Source: Actinomadura parmotrematis
GTDB lineage: Bacteria > Actinomycetota > Actinomycetes > Streptosporangiales > Streptosporangiaceae
Direction: 5' to 3'
Assembly: GCF_019458805.1 (NCBI RefSeq)
Contig: NZ_JAIBOA010000007.1
Location: forward strand, 248,001-312,000
DNA length: 64,000 nt
The stretch's first letter is position 1. Every line of letters begins with the position of its first letter. Shown piece by piece: positions 27,307 through 36,536 of this stretch. A program made the translations under genes and the position numbers. A model generated the notes under the pieces. That model did not search any database and had not been told where the DNA came from. It was given only the letters and a program-made list of their open reading frames with translations.

Positions 27307-30078
27307 ATGACGACCCCCGACACGCAGTCGGCCGAGGAGCTGTCCCCGGCGGAGCGCTACGCCGCCAACCGGCGCCGCGACGCCGGCAGCGGCCCCGCCC
27401 TGCTGGACTTCCAGACCCTCTACGACTTCGGCCTGGACGCCTTCCAGATCGAGGCGTGCCGGGCCCTGGAGAAGGGCAGCGGCGTCCTCGTCGCCGCCCC
27501 CACCGGCTCCGGCAAGACCGTCGTCGGCGAGTTCGCCGTCCACCTCGCCCTCACCGGCGGCGCCAAGTGCTTCTACACCACGCCCATCAAGGCGCTGTCC
27601 AACCAGAAGTACGCCGACCTCGTCCGCCGCTACGGCGCCGACAACGTCGGCCTGCTCACCGGCGACAACACCGTCAACGGCGAGGCGCCCGTCGTGGTCA
27701 TGACCACCGAGGTGCTGCGCAACATGCTCTACGCCGGCTCCCCGACCCTCACCGGCCTCGCCTACGTCGTCATGGACGAGGTCCACTACCTCGCCGACCG
27801 GTTCCGCGGCGCGGTCTGGGAGGAGGTCATCATCCACGTGCCCGACTCGGTGCGGCTGGTCGCCCTGTCGGCCACCGTCTCCAACGCCGAGGAGTTCGGC
27901 GAGTGGCTCCAGGCCGTCCGCGGCGACACCGCCGTCATCGTCGACGAGCACCGCCCCGTCCCGCTGTTCCAGCACATGCTCGTCGGCGACCGCCTCTACG
28001 ACCTGTTCGTCGAGACCGGCAAGGGGAGCGGCCGGCAGGCACGCGTGAACCCCCAGCTGCAGCGGATGGCCGTCGAGGAGGTCCGCCGCAACAAGGTCAA
28101 CCAGGGCCGCCGCACCGGGCGCCGCCGCGAGGCCCGCCCCCAGCGGTTCCGGCCCCCGCACCGCCCCGACGTCATCGCCCGCCTCGACCGCGCCGGGCTG
28201 CTGCCCGCCATCACCTTCATCTTCTCCCGCGCCGGCTGCGACGCCGCCGTCCAGCAGTGCCTGCACGCCCAGCTGCGCCTCACCTCCAAGGAGGAGGCCG
28301 AGGAGATCCGCGCCCACGTCGAGCTGCGCACCCGCGACCTGGCGCCCGAGGACCTGCACGTCCTCGGCTACCACGACTTCCTGGCCGCCCTGGAACGCGG
28401 CGTCGCCGCCCACCACGCCGGCATGCTCCCCACCTTCAAGGAGATCGTCGAGGAGCTGTTCACCCGCGGCCTCACCAAGGCCGTGTTCGCCACCGAGACC
28501 CTCGCCCTCGGCATCAACATGCCCGCCCGCACCGTCGTCATCGAAAAGCTCGACAAGTGGAACGGCGAGGCCCACGTCAACCTCACCCCCGGCGAGTACA
28601 CCCAGCTCACCGGCCGCGCCGGGCGCCGCGGCATCGACATCGAGGGCCACGCCGTGGTGACGTGGAACCCCAGCGTCGACCCCGCCTCGGTCGCCGGCCT
28701 CGCCGGCACCCGCACCTACCCCCTCAACTCCAGCTTCCGGCCCTCCTACAACATGGCCGTGAACCTCGTCGGCGCCGTCGGCGTCGAACGCGCCCGCACC
28801 CTGCTGGAGGAGTCCTTCGCCCAGTTCCAGGCCGACCGCGCCGTCGTCGGCCTGGCCCGCCAGGTCCGCAAGAACGAGGACGCCCTCGCCGGCTACGCCA
28901 AGGCCGCCGAATGCGACCAGGGCGACTTCATGGAGTACGCCGCCCTCCGCCGCCGCCTGTCGGACGCCGAGGCCGCCCAGCACCGCGAACGCTCCCAGCA
29001 CCGCCGCGCCGAGGCCGCCCGCTCCCTGGAGCACCTGCGGCCCGGCGACGTCATCCTCGTCCCCCAGGGCCGCCGCAGCGGCCTCGCCGTCGTCCTGGAC
29101 CCCGGCCTCGGCCGCCGCTCCGACGGCCCCGCACCCCTGGTCCTCACCGCCGCCCGCTCGGTGCAGCGGCTGTCGATCCTGGACTTCCCGCGCGCCGTCG
29201 AGCCCCTCGACCGCATCCGCATCCCCAAGTCCTTCAGCCCCCGCAACCCCCAGGACCGCCGCGACCTCGCCTCCACCCTGCGCGCCAAGGTCCCCGACGA
29301 GGGCCGCGAGGCCCGCCGCCGCACCCGCGACGTCCCCGCCGGCGACGAGGCCGCCATCGACGACCTGCGCCGCCGCCTCCGCCGGCACCCCGCGCACGGC
29401 TGCGCCGACCGCGAGGACCACGCCCGCTGGGCCGAACGCTACTTCCGCCTCGACCGCGAGACCGAGCAGCTCCGCCGCCGCGTCGAGGGCCGCTCCCAGG
29501 TCATCGCCCGCACCTTCGACCGCGTCTGCGCCGTCCTCACCCAGCTCGGCTACCTCGACGGCGACACCATCACCGACGAGGGCCGCCGCCTCGGCCGCAT
29601 CTACAACGAGCTCGACCTCCTCACCGCCGAGTCCCTGCGCGACGGCCTCTGGGAGCGCCTGGACGCCGCCGAGCTCGCCGCCTGCGTCTCCGCCCTGGTC
29701 TACGAGTCCCGCCAGCCCGACGACGCCGCCCCGCCCCGCACCCCCACCGAGCACGTCCGCGAGGCCCTCGCCGCCATGGTCCGCCTCTGGGGCCGCCTGG
29801 AAGGCGTCGAACGCGACAACCACGTCTCCTTCCTCCGCGAACCCGACCTCGGCTTCGCCTGGACCGCCTACCGGTGGGCCAAGGGCGACGACCTCGACGA
29901 GGTCCTCATGGACGCCGGCATGACCGCCGGCGACTTCGTCCGCGCCATCAAGCAGCTCCTGGACCTGCTCGGCCAGATCGTCGACGCCGCCCCGCCCAAC
30001 AGCCACCTGCGCAAGACCGCCCGCCGCTCCATGGACGCCCTGCGCCGCGGCGTCGTCGCCTACACCTCCGTCACCTGA
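27307..30078 (+). CDS. Ski2-like DExH RNA helicase (HelY/Mtr4-related)
   Basis: Superfamily II helicase, 923 aa, probably in RNA processing or decay. Seen: Walker A APTGSGKT, motif Ia TTPIKALSNQKY, DEVH box VMDEVHYLAD, motif III LSATVSN, motif V TLALGINMPAR, motif VI QLTGRAGRRGID, then the long C-terminal rRNA-processing/DSHCT domain (about 750-915). In mycobacteria and Streptomyces the orthologue (helY) is the same neighbour of tatAC. TAGTCT ends seven bases before ATG 27307, consistent with a leaderless message. Confidence 0.93.
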   Translation: MTTPDTQSAEELSPAERYAANRRRDAGSGPALLDFQTLYDFGLDAFQIEACRALEKGSGVLVAAPTGSGKTVVGEFAVHLALTGGAKCFYTTPIKALSNQKYADLVRRYGADNVGLLTGDNTVNGEAPVVVMTTEVLRNMLYAGSPTLTGLAYVVMDEVHYLADRFRGAVWEEVIIHVPDSVRLVALSATVSNAEEFGEWLQAVRGDTAVIVDEHRPVPLFQHMLVGDRLYDLFVETGKGSGRQARVNPQLQRMAVEEVRRNKVNQGRRTGRRREARPQRFRPPHRPDVIARLDRAGLLPAITFIFSRAGCDAAVQQCLHAQLRLTSKEEAEEIRAHVELRTRDLAPEDLHVLGYHDFLAALERGVAAHHAGMLPTFKEIVEELFTRGLTKAVFATETLALGINMPARTVVIEKLDKWNGEAHVNLTPGEYTQLTGRAGRRGIDIEGHAVVTWNPSVDPASVAGLAGTRTYPLNSSFRPSYNMAVNLVGAVGVERARTLLEESFAQFQADRAVVGLARQVRKNEDALAGYAKAAECDQGDFMEYAALRRRLSDAEAAQHRERSQHRRAEAARSLEHLRPGDVILVPQGRRSGLAVVLDPGLGRRSDGPAPLVLTAARSVQRLSILDFPRAVEPLDRIRIPKSFSPRNPQDRRDLASTLRAKVPDEGREARRRTRDVPAGDEAAIDDLRRRLRRHPAHGCADREDHARWAERYFRLDRETEQLRRRVEGRSQVIARTFDRVCAVLTQLGYLDGDTITDEGRRLGRIYNELDLLTAESLRDGLWERLDAAELAACVSALVYESRQPDDAAPPRTPTEHVREALAAMVRLWGRLEGVERDNHVSFLREPDLGFAWTAYRWAKGDDLDEVLMDAGMTAGDFVRAIKQLLDLLGQIVDAAPPNSHLRKTARRSMDALRRGVVAYTSVT

Positions 30079-30169
30079 CCCCGCCCGCCCGGTTTCCCGC
30101 CCCGCCGGCAAGGAACAGTAAAGTTCCCCTTTCGGATCCCAGATCGACGGTGTGCGGGGAGTGCCCAGA

Positions 30170-32245
30170 GTGAGCGAGACGGTCCCGTCCGGCAAGGACG
30201 CCGCGGCGGACGACACGACGGACGGCCCCGGCGCGCCCGCACCGGCCGCGCCGGACACGGGCGCGCCGAGCGCGAGCACGGCCGACACGCGCGGGGCGGA
30301 AGCGGGCGCGGCGGCAGGTACGGAACAGCCGGGCGGGGCCGCGCCCGGCGGGGACGGGTCCCACGGGCTGCGCGGCTGGCTCCTGCACGGCCTGCAGAGC
30401 CACCGCGCCAAAGGCCCCCACCACGAGGACACCGACCAGCCCAAGCACGCCTGGTGGCAGGTCATGTGCCTCACCGGCGTCGACTACTTCTCCACCCTCG
30501 GCTACCAGCCCGGCATCGCCGCCCTCGCCGCCGGCGCCCTCAGCCCCATCGCCACGCTCCTGCTGGTCGCCCTCACCGTCTTCGGCGCCCTCCCGGTCTA
30601 CCGCGAGGTCGCCAAGGACAGCCCCCACGGCCTCGGCTCCCTGCAGATGCTGGAGAGCCTGCTGCCCGGCTGGCGCGGCAAGCTCCTGGTGCTGTTCCTC
30701 CTCGGGTTCGTCGCGACCGCCTTCATCGTCACCATCACCCTGTCGGCCGCCGACGCCTCCGCGCACCTGCTCCACAACCCGCTCGTCCCGCACGCCCTCG
30801 CGAGCTGGCAGATCCCCGTCACCCTCGCCCTCATCGCCGCGCTCGGCGCCATCTTCCTCATCGGGTTCGCCGAGGCCATCTCCATCGCCGTCGTCCTCGT
30901 CGCGGTCTACCTCGCCCTCAACGTCGTGGTCATCGCCCGCGCCCTCTACGAGGTCGCCACCACCCCGCACGCCGTCACCGACTGGCAGCACGCCCTCACC
31001 ACCGAGCACTCCGGCCCCCTCGCCATGATCGCCGTGGCGCTGCTGGTGATGCCCAAGCTCGCCCTCGGCATGTCGGGCTTCGAGACCGGCGTCGCCGTCA
31101 TGCCCCTGGTCAAGGGCGACCTGCCCGGCCGCGTCCGCGGCACCCGCCGGCTCCTCACCACCGCCGCGCTCATCATGAGCGTCTTCCTGGTCACCTCCAG
31201 CTTCGCCACCACCGTCCTCATCCCCGAGAAGGAGTTCGAGGCCGGCGGAGAGGCCAACGGGCGCGCCCTGGCCTACCTGGCCCACCAGCAGCTCGGCGAC
31301 TGGTTCGGCACCGCCTACGACCTGTCCACCGTCGCGATCCTGTGGTTCGCCGGCGCCTCGGCCATGGCCGGGCTCATCAACATCGTCCCCCGCTACCTGC
31401 CCCGCTACGGCATGGCGCCCGACTGGACCCGCGCCACCCGCCCCCTCGTGCTGATCTTCACCGCGATCGCGTTCGGGATCACCCTGCTGTTCCGCGCCGA
31501 GGTCGAGGCCCAGGGCGGCGCCTACGCCACCGGCGTCCTCGCCCTCATCCTGTCGGCCGCCGTCGCCGTCACCCTGGCCGCGCTGCGCGCCGGCCGCCGC
31601 CGCGCCGGCCTCGCCTTCGGCACCGTCACCGCGATCCTCGCCTACGCCGCCGCCGCCAACATCTGGGAACGCCCCGACGGCCTGCTCATCGCCCTGGCCT
31701 TCGTCGTCGCCATCGTCGTCGTCTCCCTCATCTCCCGCGCCACCCGCTCCACCGAGCTGCGCGCCACCTCCGTCGAGCTCGACGCCACCGCCCGCGCCTT
31801 CCTGGACGGCGACGCCGAGATCCGCCTCATCGCCAACGAGCCCGACGCCCGCGACGACGCCGAGTACGCCGACAAGTCCGAAGAGGCCTGGCGCCTGCAC
31901 CGCCTCCAGGACGGCGGCCGCGTCATCTTCCTGGAGGTCACCGTCCCCGACGCCTCGGAGTTCGAATCCGACCTGCACGTCACCGGCGAGACCGTCGACG
32001 ACCACCGCGTCCTGCGCGTGCAGAGCCCCTCCATCCCCAACGCCATCGCCGCGATCCTCCTGCACGTCCGCGACGAGACCGGCCGCCTGCCCCACGTCTA
32101 CTTCCACTGGAGCGAGGGCAACCCCGTCGGCGCCCTCCTGCGCTACCTGGTCTTCGGCGGCGGCGACATCCCGCCCCTCACCCGCGAGATCCTCCGCCAG
32201 GCCGAACCCGACGTCGAACGCCGCCCCCTCGTCCACGTCGGCTGA
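30170..32245 (+). CDS. APC-superfamily permease with cytoplasmic C-terminal domain
   Basis: Membrane transporter, 691 aa from GTG 30170 (GGGGAG upstream; GTG 30152 also in frame). First ~95 residues are Ala/Pro/Asp-rich and likely disordered. Seen: [21 protein letters not shown] near the first helix, about 11-12 helices, [22 protein letters not shown], and a C-terminal soluble domain of ~170 residues. The layout fits the APC family and recalls KimA/YdaO-type potassium importers, but the substrate (amino acid or K+) cannot be fixed from the sequence. Confidence 0.82.
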   Translation: MSETVPSGKDAAADDTTDGPGAPAPAAPDTGAPSASTADTRGAEAGAAAGTEQPGGAAPGGDGSHGLRGWLLHGLQSHRAKGPHHEDTDQPKHAWWQVMCLTGVDYFSTLGYQPGIAALAAGALSPIATLLLVALTVFGALPVYREVAKDSPHGLGSLQMLESLLPGWRGKLLVLFLLGFVATAFIVTITLSAADASAHLLHNPLVPHALASWQIPVTLALIAALGAIFLIGFAEAISIAVVLVAVYLALNVVVIARALYEVATTPHAVTDWQHALTTEHSGPLAMIAVALLVMPKLALGMSGFETGVAVMPLVKGDLPGRVRGTRRLLTTAALIMSVFLVTSSFATTVLIPEKEFEAGGEANGRALAYLAHQQLGDWFGTAYDLSTVAILWFAGASAMAGLINIVPRYLPRYGMAPDWTRATRPLVLIFTAIAFGITLLFRAEVEAQGGAYATGVLALILSAAVAVTLAALRAGRRRAGLAFGTVTAILAYAAAANIWERPDGLLIALAFVVAIVVVSLISRATRSTELRATSVELDATARAFLDGDAEIRLIANEPDARDDAEYADKSEEAWRLHRLQDGGRVIFLEVTVPDASEFESDLHVTGETVDDHRVLRVQSPSIPNAIAAILLHVRDETGRLPHVYFHWSEGNPVGALLRYLVFGGGDIPPLTREILRQAEPDVERRPLVHVG

Positions 32246-32295
32246 CCCCCGCCCCGCGGAATCGGCCGGAAGAAATTTCGGCGGAAAGCACAAAA

Positions 32296-32330
32296 GGACG
32301 GCCCCGGAGGAATTCCCTCCGGGACCGTCC
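32296..32330. terminator. Bidirectional hairpin terminator
   Basis: GGACGG + CCCGGAGG pair with CCTCCGGG + CCGTCC, one C/A mismatch between them and an AATTC loop. On the minus strand it is followed by TTTTG, so it is a good factor-independent terminator for lsr2; it also faces the APC permease gene. Confidence 0.85.
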
Positions 32331-32362
32331 CGCGGACCCGCCGCAAGGGCGGGCCCGGCGGC

Positions 32363-32692
32363 CTAGTTGGCCGCCTCGAACTGCTCGATCACCGTCTGCG
32401 GAATGCGCCCGCGCTCGTTCACCGCGATGCCGTTGGCCTTGGCCCACTCGCGGATCTCGGCCGACCGCTCCCGGTTGCCCGCCGTGCGCGGCGCCTTCAC
32501 CGGACGCGTCGCGGCCTTGCGCGCCTTGCGCGCACCCGCCACGAACGGCTCCAGTTCCTCGCGCAGCCGCGTGGCGTTCTTGGAGCTCAGATCGATCTCA
32601 TAACCGACACCGTCCAGGGAGAAGCTGACCGTCTCGTCCGCTTCTCCGCCGTCGATGTCGTCGACCAGAAGGACTTCTACCTTCTGCGCCAT
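32363..32692 (-). CDS. lsr2: Lsr2 nucleoid-associated protein
   Basis: Histone-like, H-NS-type silencer that bridges AT-rich DNA, 109 aa. Seen: N-terminal dimerisation domain (MAQKVEVLLVDDIDGGEADETVSFSLDG split at residue 20), basic linker with KARKAATRPVKAPR, and C-terminal DNA-binding domain IREWAKANGIAVNERGRIP with the RGR minor-groove hook. ATG 32692 follows AAGGGAG. Lies 15 bases after a second lsr2-like gene in the same direction. Confidence 0.96.
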   Translation of the reverse strand: MAQKVEVLLVDDIDGGEADETVSFSLDGVGYEIDLSSKNATRLREELEPFVAGARKARKAATRPVKAPRTAGNRERSAEIREWAKANGIAVNERGRIPQTVIEQFEAAN

Positions 32693-32707
32693 GCGGGGAC
32701 TCCCTTG

Positions 32708-33067
32708 CTATACACCCGGCTTCGCGTCCGGATGGGCCTCGATGAATGCAGCATAGACCTCATCGGCGATTTTGCCACGCTCGGAGACTTCCACGCCGTT
32801 GCCGTTTGCCCACTCGCGGACATCGTTGTTGGTGTAGCCCTTGACCTTGGCCGGGGCGGCGCTCTTGCGCCCCCGCCCCGCCGCCTTGACCTCGACGGCC
32901 TTGGCCACGAACCCGCCGACCAGCTCCAGCGCCTCGGTGAGCCGCCGGTGATTGTCATCGCTCAGGTCGATCGTGAAGGTCCGGTCCAGGACTTCGAAGT
33001 CCCGTTTGGTGACATCGCCCCCCTCCGAACCGTCGATGTCGTCCACTCGAATGACCTTCTCGGCCAT
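32708..33067 (-). CDS. Lsr2-like paralogue
   Basis: Second Lsr2-family protein, 119 aa from ATG 33067. Seen: MAEKVIRVDDIDGSEGGDV, FTIDLSDDNHRRLTEALELVGGFV, basic linker AAGRGRKSAAPAKVKGY, and C-terminal DVREWANGNGVEVSERGKIADEV. The DNA hook reads RGK instead of RGR, so sequence preference may differ. It is the first gene of a two-gene lsr2 operon. A perfect palindrome with CRP-like spacing lies 37-56 bases upstream. Confidence 0.92.
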   Translation of the reverse strand: MAEKVIRVDDIDGSEGGDVTKRDFEVLDRTFTIDLSDDNHRRLTEALELVGGFVAKAVEVKAAGRGRKSAAPAKVKGYTNNDVREWANGNGVEVSERGKIADEVYAAFIEAHPDAKPGV

Positions 33068-33103
33068 GTGCGCCCCGTCTTCCTTCCCCTTGCCGACACG
33101 GTA

Positions 33104-33123
33104 ATGGTGATGTTCTTCACCAT
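33104..33123. promoter_or_regulatory. Perfect inverted repeat upstream of the lsr2 pair
   Basis: ATGGTGA-N6-TCACCAT, 7-bp perfect arms. The inner GGTGA-N6-TCACC has the same spacing as Crp/Fnr sites (TGTGA-N6-TCACA). A Crp-like regulator is encoded at 36537-37301. The 33068-33425 gap holds nothing else that I can support as a gene. Confidence 0.6.
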
Positions 33124-33425
33124 GTGGCCAACGCGGACATGTGCCCCGCTCCCGCCAACGCCGACCCGCCGCCAATGGCGCGCCTTCCGCGGAAAGCGCG
33201 CCCGCGAAATCCGGCCGCGGGATCGAACGCCGACCATTCTCGCGCAGATCGCCGGGTACCCGCGCCCGAAGGCGCCGGGCCGGCCGCGGCCGCCGGGAGT
33301 TTAGAGTGGCCGAGGCGAACCCGGTCCGCACCGCGACCAGCACCGGGACCGGCATCGGGACCGGCACGGGACGCCGCCGGGACCACCGCCAGAACCAGCG
33401 CCAGAACAGCAGGAAAGGCCGCGCG

Positions 33426-33749
33426 ATGACCAGCGACCAGAACCGCGACGCCCCCTTCACCGCCGAGGTCGTGGAGGCGATCGCCCGGCACATGAACGAC
33501 GACCACCCCGCCGACTGCCTGGAGATCGTCCAGGCCCTCGGCGGCCGCCCCGACGCCACCGCCGCCCGCATGAGCGGCCTCGACGCGACCGGCATCGCGT
33601 TCACCGTCACCGTCCCCGGCGGCGAGCGGGCCGTCCGCGTCCCCTGGGCCGAACCCCTCACCGAGCGCGCCCAGGTCCGACGCGAGGTCGTGCGCATGTC
33701 CGCCGAGGCCCGCCGCGCCCTCGGCCGCGCACCCCACCCGCGGCACTGA
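33426..33749 (+). CDS. DUF2470 protein
   Basis: Small protein of 107 aa with one DUF2470 domain (VVEAIARHMNDDHPADCLEIVQALGG; VRVPWAEPLTERAQVRREVVRMSAEAR). This domain is usually the C-terminal part of haem-utilisation and split-barrel flavin proteins of the HugZ type; here it stands alone. ATG 33426 follows AGGAAAGG. It lies 191 bases before a haem oxygenase gene, so a link to haem handling is inferred. Confidence 0.85.
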   Translation: MTSDQNRDAPFTAEVVEAIARHMNDDHPADCLEIVQALGGRPDATAARMSGLDATGIAFTVTVPGGERAVRVPWAEPLTERAQVRREVVRMSAEARRALGRAPHPRH

Positions 33750-33870
33750 CCCGCCCGCCGCTGGCCCGGGCCGGTGACGGTGACCTGCGCCCTTGAAGGT
33801 TCCGACGTGGCGTCGGTAAAGTAACCTACGTCACGTCGGGAACAGGGCTCCGGCCCCTTCCGCAGATCAT

Positions 33871-33889
33871 TTAGGTAAGGCTAACCTCA
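33871..33889. promoter_or_regulatory. Iron box (DtxR/IdeR-type operator)
   Basis: TTAGGTAAGGCTAACCTCA matches 17 of 19 positions of the DtxR/IdeR consensus TTAGGTTAGGCTAACCTAA. It lies 51 bases before the haem oxygenase start. A perfect CCGACG-TGG-CGTCGG inverted repeat sits further upstream at 33802-33816. Confidence 0.88.
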
Positions 33890-33940
33890 GTTCAGCGGTC
33901 CGGGGCGGGCGTCCCGGCCGCGGGAACGGAGAGGCACCAC

Positions 33941-34654
33941 ATGGCGGCAGAGCACACGGCGGCGCACACCGGCGGCACGGGCGGCACGGGCGGCGGCGAC
34001 GCCGCCGAGGCCGGTTTCGCGGCCGAGCTGCGCGCCGCCACCTGGAGCGACCACGGCGACAACGAGACCTCGCCCTACATGGCCGCGCTCGTCGAGGGCC
34101 GCCTCGGCCGCGAGGAGTACGGCGCGCTCGTCGTCCAGCTCCACCACGTCTACGACGCCCTGGAGACCGCCGCCGACGCCATGGCCGGCGACCCCGTCGC
34201 CGCCCGCTTCGACGTCCCGGACCTGCGCCGCCGCGCCGCCCTGGAGGCCGACCTGGCCTACCTGTACGGGCCCGCCTGGCGCGACCGCCTCGCCCCGACG
34301 CCCGAGACCGCCGCCTACACCGCGCGCGTCCGCGAGGTCGCCACCGCCTCGGCCGGCGGCTTCGTCGCCCACCACTACACCCGCTACCTCGGCGACCTGT
34401 CCGGCGGCCAGTTCATCGGCCGCCAGGTCCAGCGCGCCCTCGGCGTCGGCCGCGACGACGACGGCGTCGCCTTCTACCGCTTCCCCGGCAAGCCCAAGGC
34501 CTACAAGGACGCCTACCGCGCCCTGCTCGACACCGCCCCCTGGGACGCCGCCGAGCGCGCCGCCGTCATCGCCGAGGTCAAGGTCGCCTACCGGCTGAAC
34601 GCCGCCCTCACCGACGGCCTCGGCCGCGCCCTGCGCGTCGAGCCCGCCGCCTGA
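33941..34654 (+). CDS. Haem oxygenase, biliverdin-producing (HmuO/HO type)
   Basis: Opens haem to release iron, CO and biliverdin, 237 aa. Seen: N-terminal Gly/Thr-rich leader, LRAATWSDHGDNETSPYM with the proximal His in the usual spacing after LRxxT, and the distal-helix motif YTRYLGDLSGGQFIGRQ that is highly diagnostic. Iron-dependent repression is indicated by the iron box just upstream. The proximal segment lacks the common HxxAE, reading HGDNE instead, which is unusual but found in this family's actinobacterial members to my knowledge. Confidence 0.93.
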   Translation: MAAEHTAAHTGGTGGTGGGDAAEAGFAAELRAATWSDHGDNETSPYMAALVEGRLGREEYGALVVQLHHVYDALETAADAMAGDPVAARFDVPDLRRRAALEADLAYLYGPAWRDRLAPTPETAAYTARVREVATASAGGFVAHHYTRYLGDLSGGQFIGRQVQRALGVGRDDDGVAFYRFPGKPKAYKDAYRALLDTAPWDAAERAAVIAEVKVAYRLNAALTDGLGRALRVEPAA

Positions 34655-34678
34655 ACCCCGCGCCCGCGCGACCCCGCG

Positions 34679-34708
34679 AGGCCCGTCCGGCGACGTCCGG
34701 ACGGGCCT
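34679..34708 (+). terminator. Factor-independent terminator after haem oxygenase
   Basis: Perfect 12-bp stem AGGCCCGTCCGG with loop CGACGT, followed by TTTCG, 25 bases after the stop codon. Confidence 0.88.
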
Positions 34709-34810
34709 TTCGCCACGCCAGGTGAAATTTCTGGTTTGACCTGCGGCGAAAGGGAGATCGTCTGGGTGCGCTTCGGGGGGAGTCGCGCACCAACGACCGG
34801 AGGAACTCTC

Positions 34811-34987
34811 ATGCTCGCCATCGTCGCCGCGATCGTCTTCGCCATCGCGCTGCTGTTCGACCTCGCCGACGTCTCCAGCGACGCGTTCAACTACGAGACG
34901 CTGGTGACCCTCGGACTGCTCCTCATCGCCCTGCACCTCGCCGGCGTCGGGGTCGGCACGAGCTGGCGCGGCCGGCGCCGCCGCTGA
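34811..34987 (+). CDS. Small two-helix membrane protein
   Basis: Unrecognised 58-aa protein with two hydrophobic helices (MLAIVAAIVFAIALLFDLA and LVTLGLLLIALHLAGVGV) and a basic end SWRGRRRR, predicted to lie in the membrane with the C-terminus inside. ATG 34811 follows CCGGAGGAAC. TTGACC at 34737-34742 may be part of its promoter. No partner is suggested by the neighbours. Confidence 0.75.
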   Translation: MLAIVAAIVFAIALLFDLADVSSDAFNYETLVTLGLLLIALHLAGVGVGTSWRGRRRR

Positions 34988-35042
34988 CGCCGCCGCGCAG
35001 CACGCGCGCGGGGCGGGGGAGTCGCCTTCCCCGCCCCGCGCG

Positions 35043-36455
35043 TCAGCCCGTCAGGGCGAAGCGCACCAGGCGCCGCGACGGGTCGGCCTCGCGCAGCCGC
35101 ACCTTCACCGGCCGGCCGAGCGGCAGCCCCTCGCCCTCGCACTTGGCGAGCACCGCCGGCTCGGCCAGCTGCACCAGCCCGCCCGGCTTGCCTTCATTGG
35201 CCTCGACGACGACCGCGTCGAACACCTCGCCGACGTGCCCGCTCAGCAGCAGCGATTCCACCAGGTCCACGCACGCGCGCTCCACGTCCCCGGCCCGCCG
35301 CAGCGACCGCCGCATCACCTCCGGCAGGCCCGGCAGCGCCTCGCGCGCCCAGCCCGGGACCGGCCGCCCCGCCGCCAGCGCCAGGCACACCTCGGTGGCG
35401 AACCGGTCCGCCAGCCGCCGGATCGGCGCCGTCACGTGCGCGTAGGGCGCCGCGACGGCCGCGTGCTCGGGAGAGGCCGGCCGCTCGCCGTCGAAAGCGG
35501 TGTAGCCGGCGCCGCGCATCAGCGCCGGCGCCTCGTACAGCAGCGCCGCGTCCTTGGCCCGCGCCGGGTTCAGGCCCCGCATCACCTCGCCGTAGGGGCG
35601 GTCGTCGGGCCAGTCGACCCCGAGCGCCCGCGCGGCGCGCCGCAGCTTGGCGACCGCCTCGGCGGGCGCCGGCGGCATCGTGCGCAGCAGCCCCACCCCG
35701 CCGTCCAGCATCAGCGCCGCCGCCGCGCGGCCCGCCAGCAGCGAGATCTGCGCGTTCCACTCCTCGGCCGCCAGGTCCCCGCGCTGCTCCAGCGTCCACC
35801 CGTCCCAGCCGTGCACGACCTCCTGCTCGGGCAGCGGCAGGCTCACCCCGCCGCGCGCCGCCTCCGCCGCCAGCAGCGCCCGCCCGACCTCGCAGAGCAG
35901 CGCGATCCGCGGATCGGCGGTCGAGGCGCCGGTGTAGGCGAGCCGGTCGCGGCTGCGCACCAGCGCCCGCCGCACGTCCACATCGGTGATGAGGCCCGCC
36001 TCGTCCAGGTCGATCGTCCACACCGCCGCGGGCCGGTCGGCGCCCGGCAGCAGGCTGCCCGCGCCCTCCGACAGCGCCGGCGGATGCAGCGGCGCCTTCA
36101 CGTCCGGCAGGTAGAGGGTGACGCCGCGCTCGTGGGCCTCGGCGTCCAGCGCGCCGCCCGGCCGCACGAAGTGCGCCACGTCGGCGATCGCGTAGCGGAC
36201 GCGGTGCCCGCCCGGCCGCCGCTCCAGCCACATCGCCTGGTCCAGGTCCATCGACCCGGCCGGATCCAGGGTGAAGAACGGCACCTCGCGCAGGTCCTCC
36301 AGCGCGGGCGGCGGCGCGGCGGCCGCCGCCTCGGCCTCGGCGAGCGCCGCGGCCGGGAAGGCGCCGGGCACCGCGAACTCGGTCCGGATCCGGTCCAACC
36401 CGGCGAGCACGTCATCGTCGGCGGTTCGCAGACGCAGCATGGAACGCGGCAGCAC
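35043..36455 (-). CDS. RNB-domain ribonuclease (RNase II/R family)
   Basis: 3'-5' exoribonuclease-like protein, 470 aa. Seen: RNB core with FFTLDPAGSMDLDQAMW (the four-Asp metal site region), VRYAIADVAHFVRPGGALD, YAHVTAPIRRLADRF, and a short C-terminal S1-like end. It lacks the N-terminal cold-shock domains of full RNase II/R. GTG 36455 or ATG 36440 (MLRLRTADD) could be the start. A TACAATGTA element lies 49-67 bases upstream. Confidence 0.92.
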   Translation of the reverse strand: MLPRSMLRLRTADDDVLAGLDRIRTEFAVPGAFPAAALAEAEAAAAAPPPALEDLREVPFFTLDPAGSMDLDQAMWLERRPGGHRVRYAIADVAHFVRPGGALDAEAHERGVTLYLPDVKAPLHPPALSEGAGSLLPGADRPAAVWTIDLDEAGLITDVDVRRALVRSRDRLAYTGASTADPRIALLCEVGRALLAAEAARGGVSLPLPEQEVVHGWDGWTLEQRGDLAAEEWNAQISLLAGRAAAALMLDGGVGLLRTMPPAPAEAVAKLRRAARALGVDWPDDRPYGEVMRGLNPARAKDAALLYEAPALMRGAGYTAFDGERPASPEHAAVAAPYAHVTAPIRRLADRFATEVCLALAAGRPVPGWAREALPGLPEVMRRSLRRAGDVERACVDLVESLLLSGHVGEVFDAVVVEANEGKPGGLVQLAEPAVLAKCEGEGLPLGRPVKVRLREADPSRRLVRFALTG

Positions 36456-36503
36456 GCCCCCGAGCCTACGGGAGGAACGGGGCGGAACGCCCCGAAGAAA
36501 ACG

Positions 36504-36522
36504 GATCTACAATGTAAAGGCG
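36504..36522. promoter_or_regulatory. TACAATGTA element, copy upstream of the RNB gene
   Basis: GATCTACAATGTAAAGGCG, identical over 19 bases to the copy at 54019. It lies in the 81-base gap between the Crp-like gene's stop and the RNB gene's start, both on the minus strand. Confidence 0.6.
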
Positions 36523-36536
36523 CGGGGCGCGGACGC

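Noticed and set aside
26986..30474. Very long minus-strand open frame opposite the Ski2-like helicase
   Set aside because: Low-complexity Gly/Val/Ala/Asp translation; the helicase on the plus strand has all family motifs.
33124..33425. Possible small gene in the lsr2/DUF2470 divergent gap
   Set aside because: Translations are Pro/Ala/Arg-rich in all frames with no start signal; treated as intergenic.
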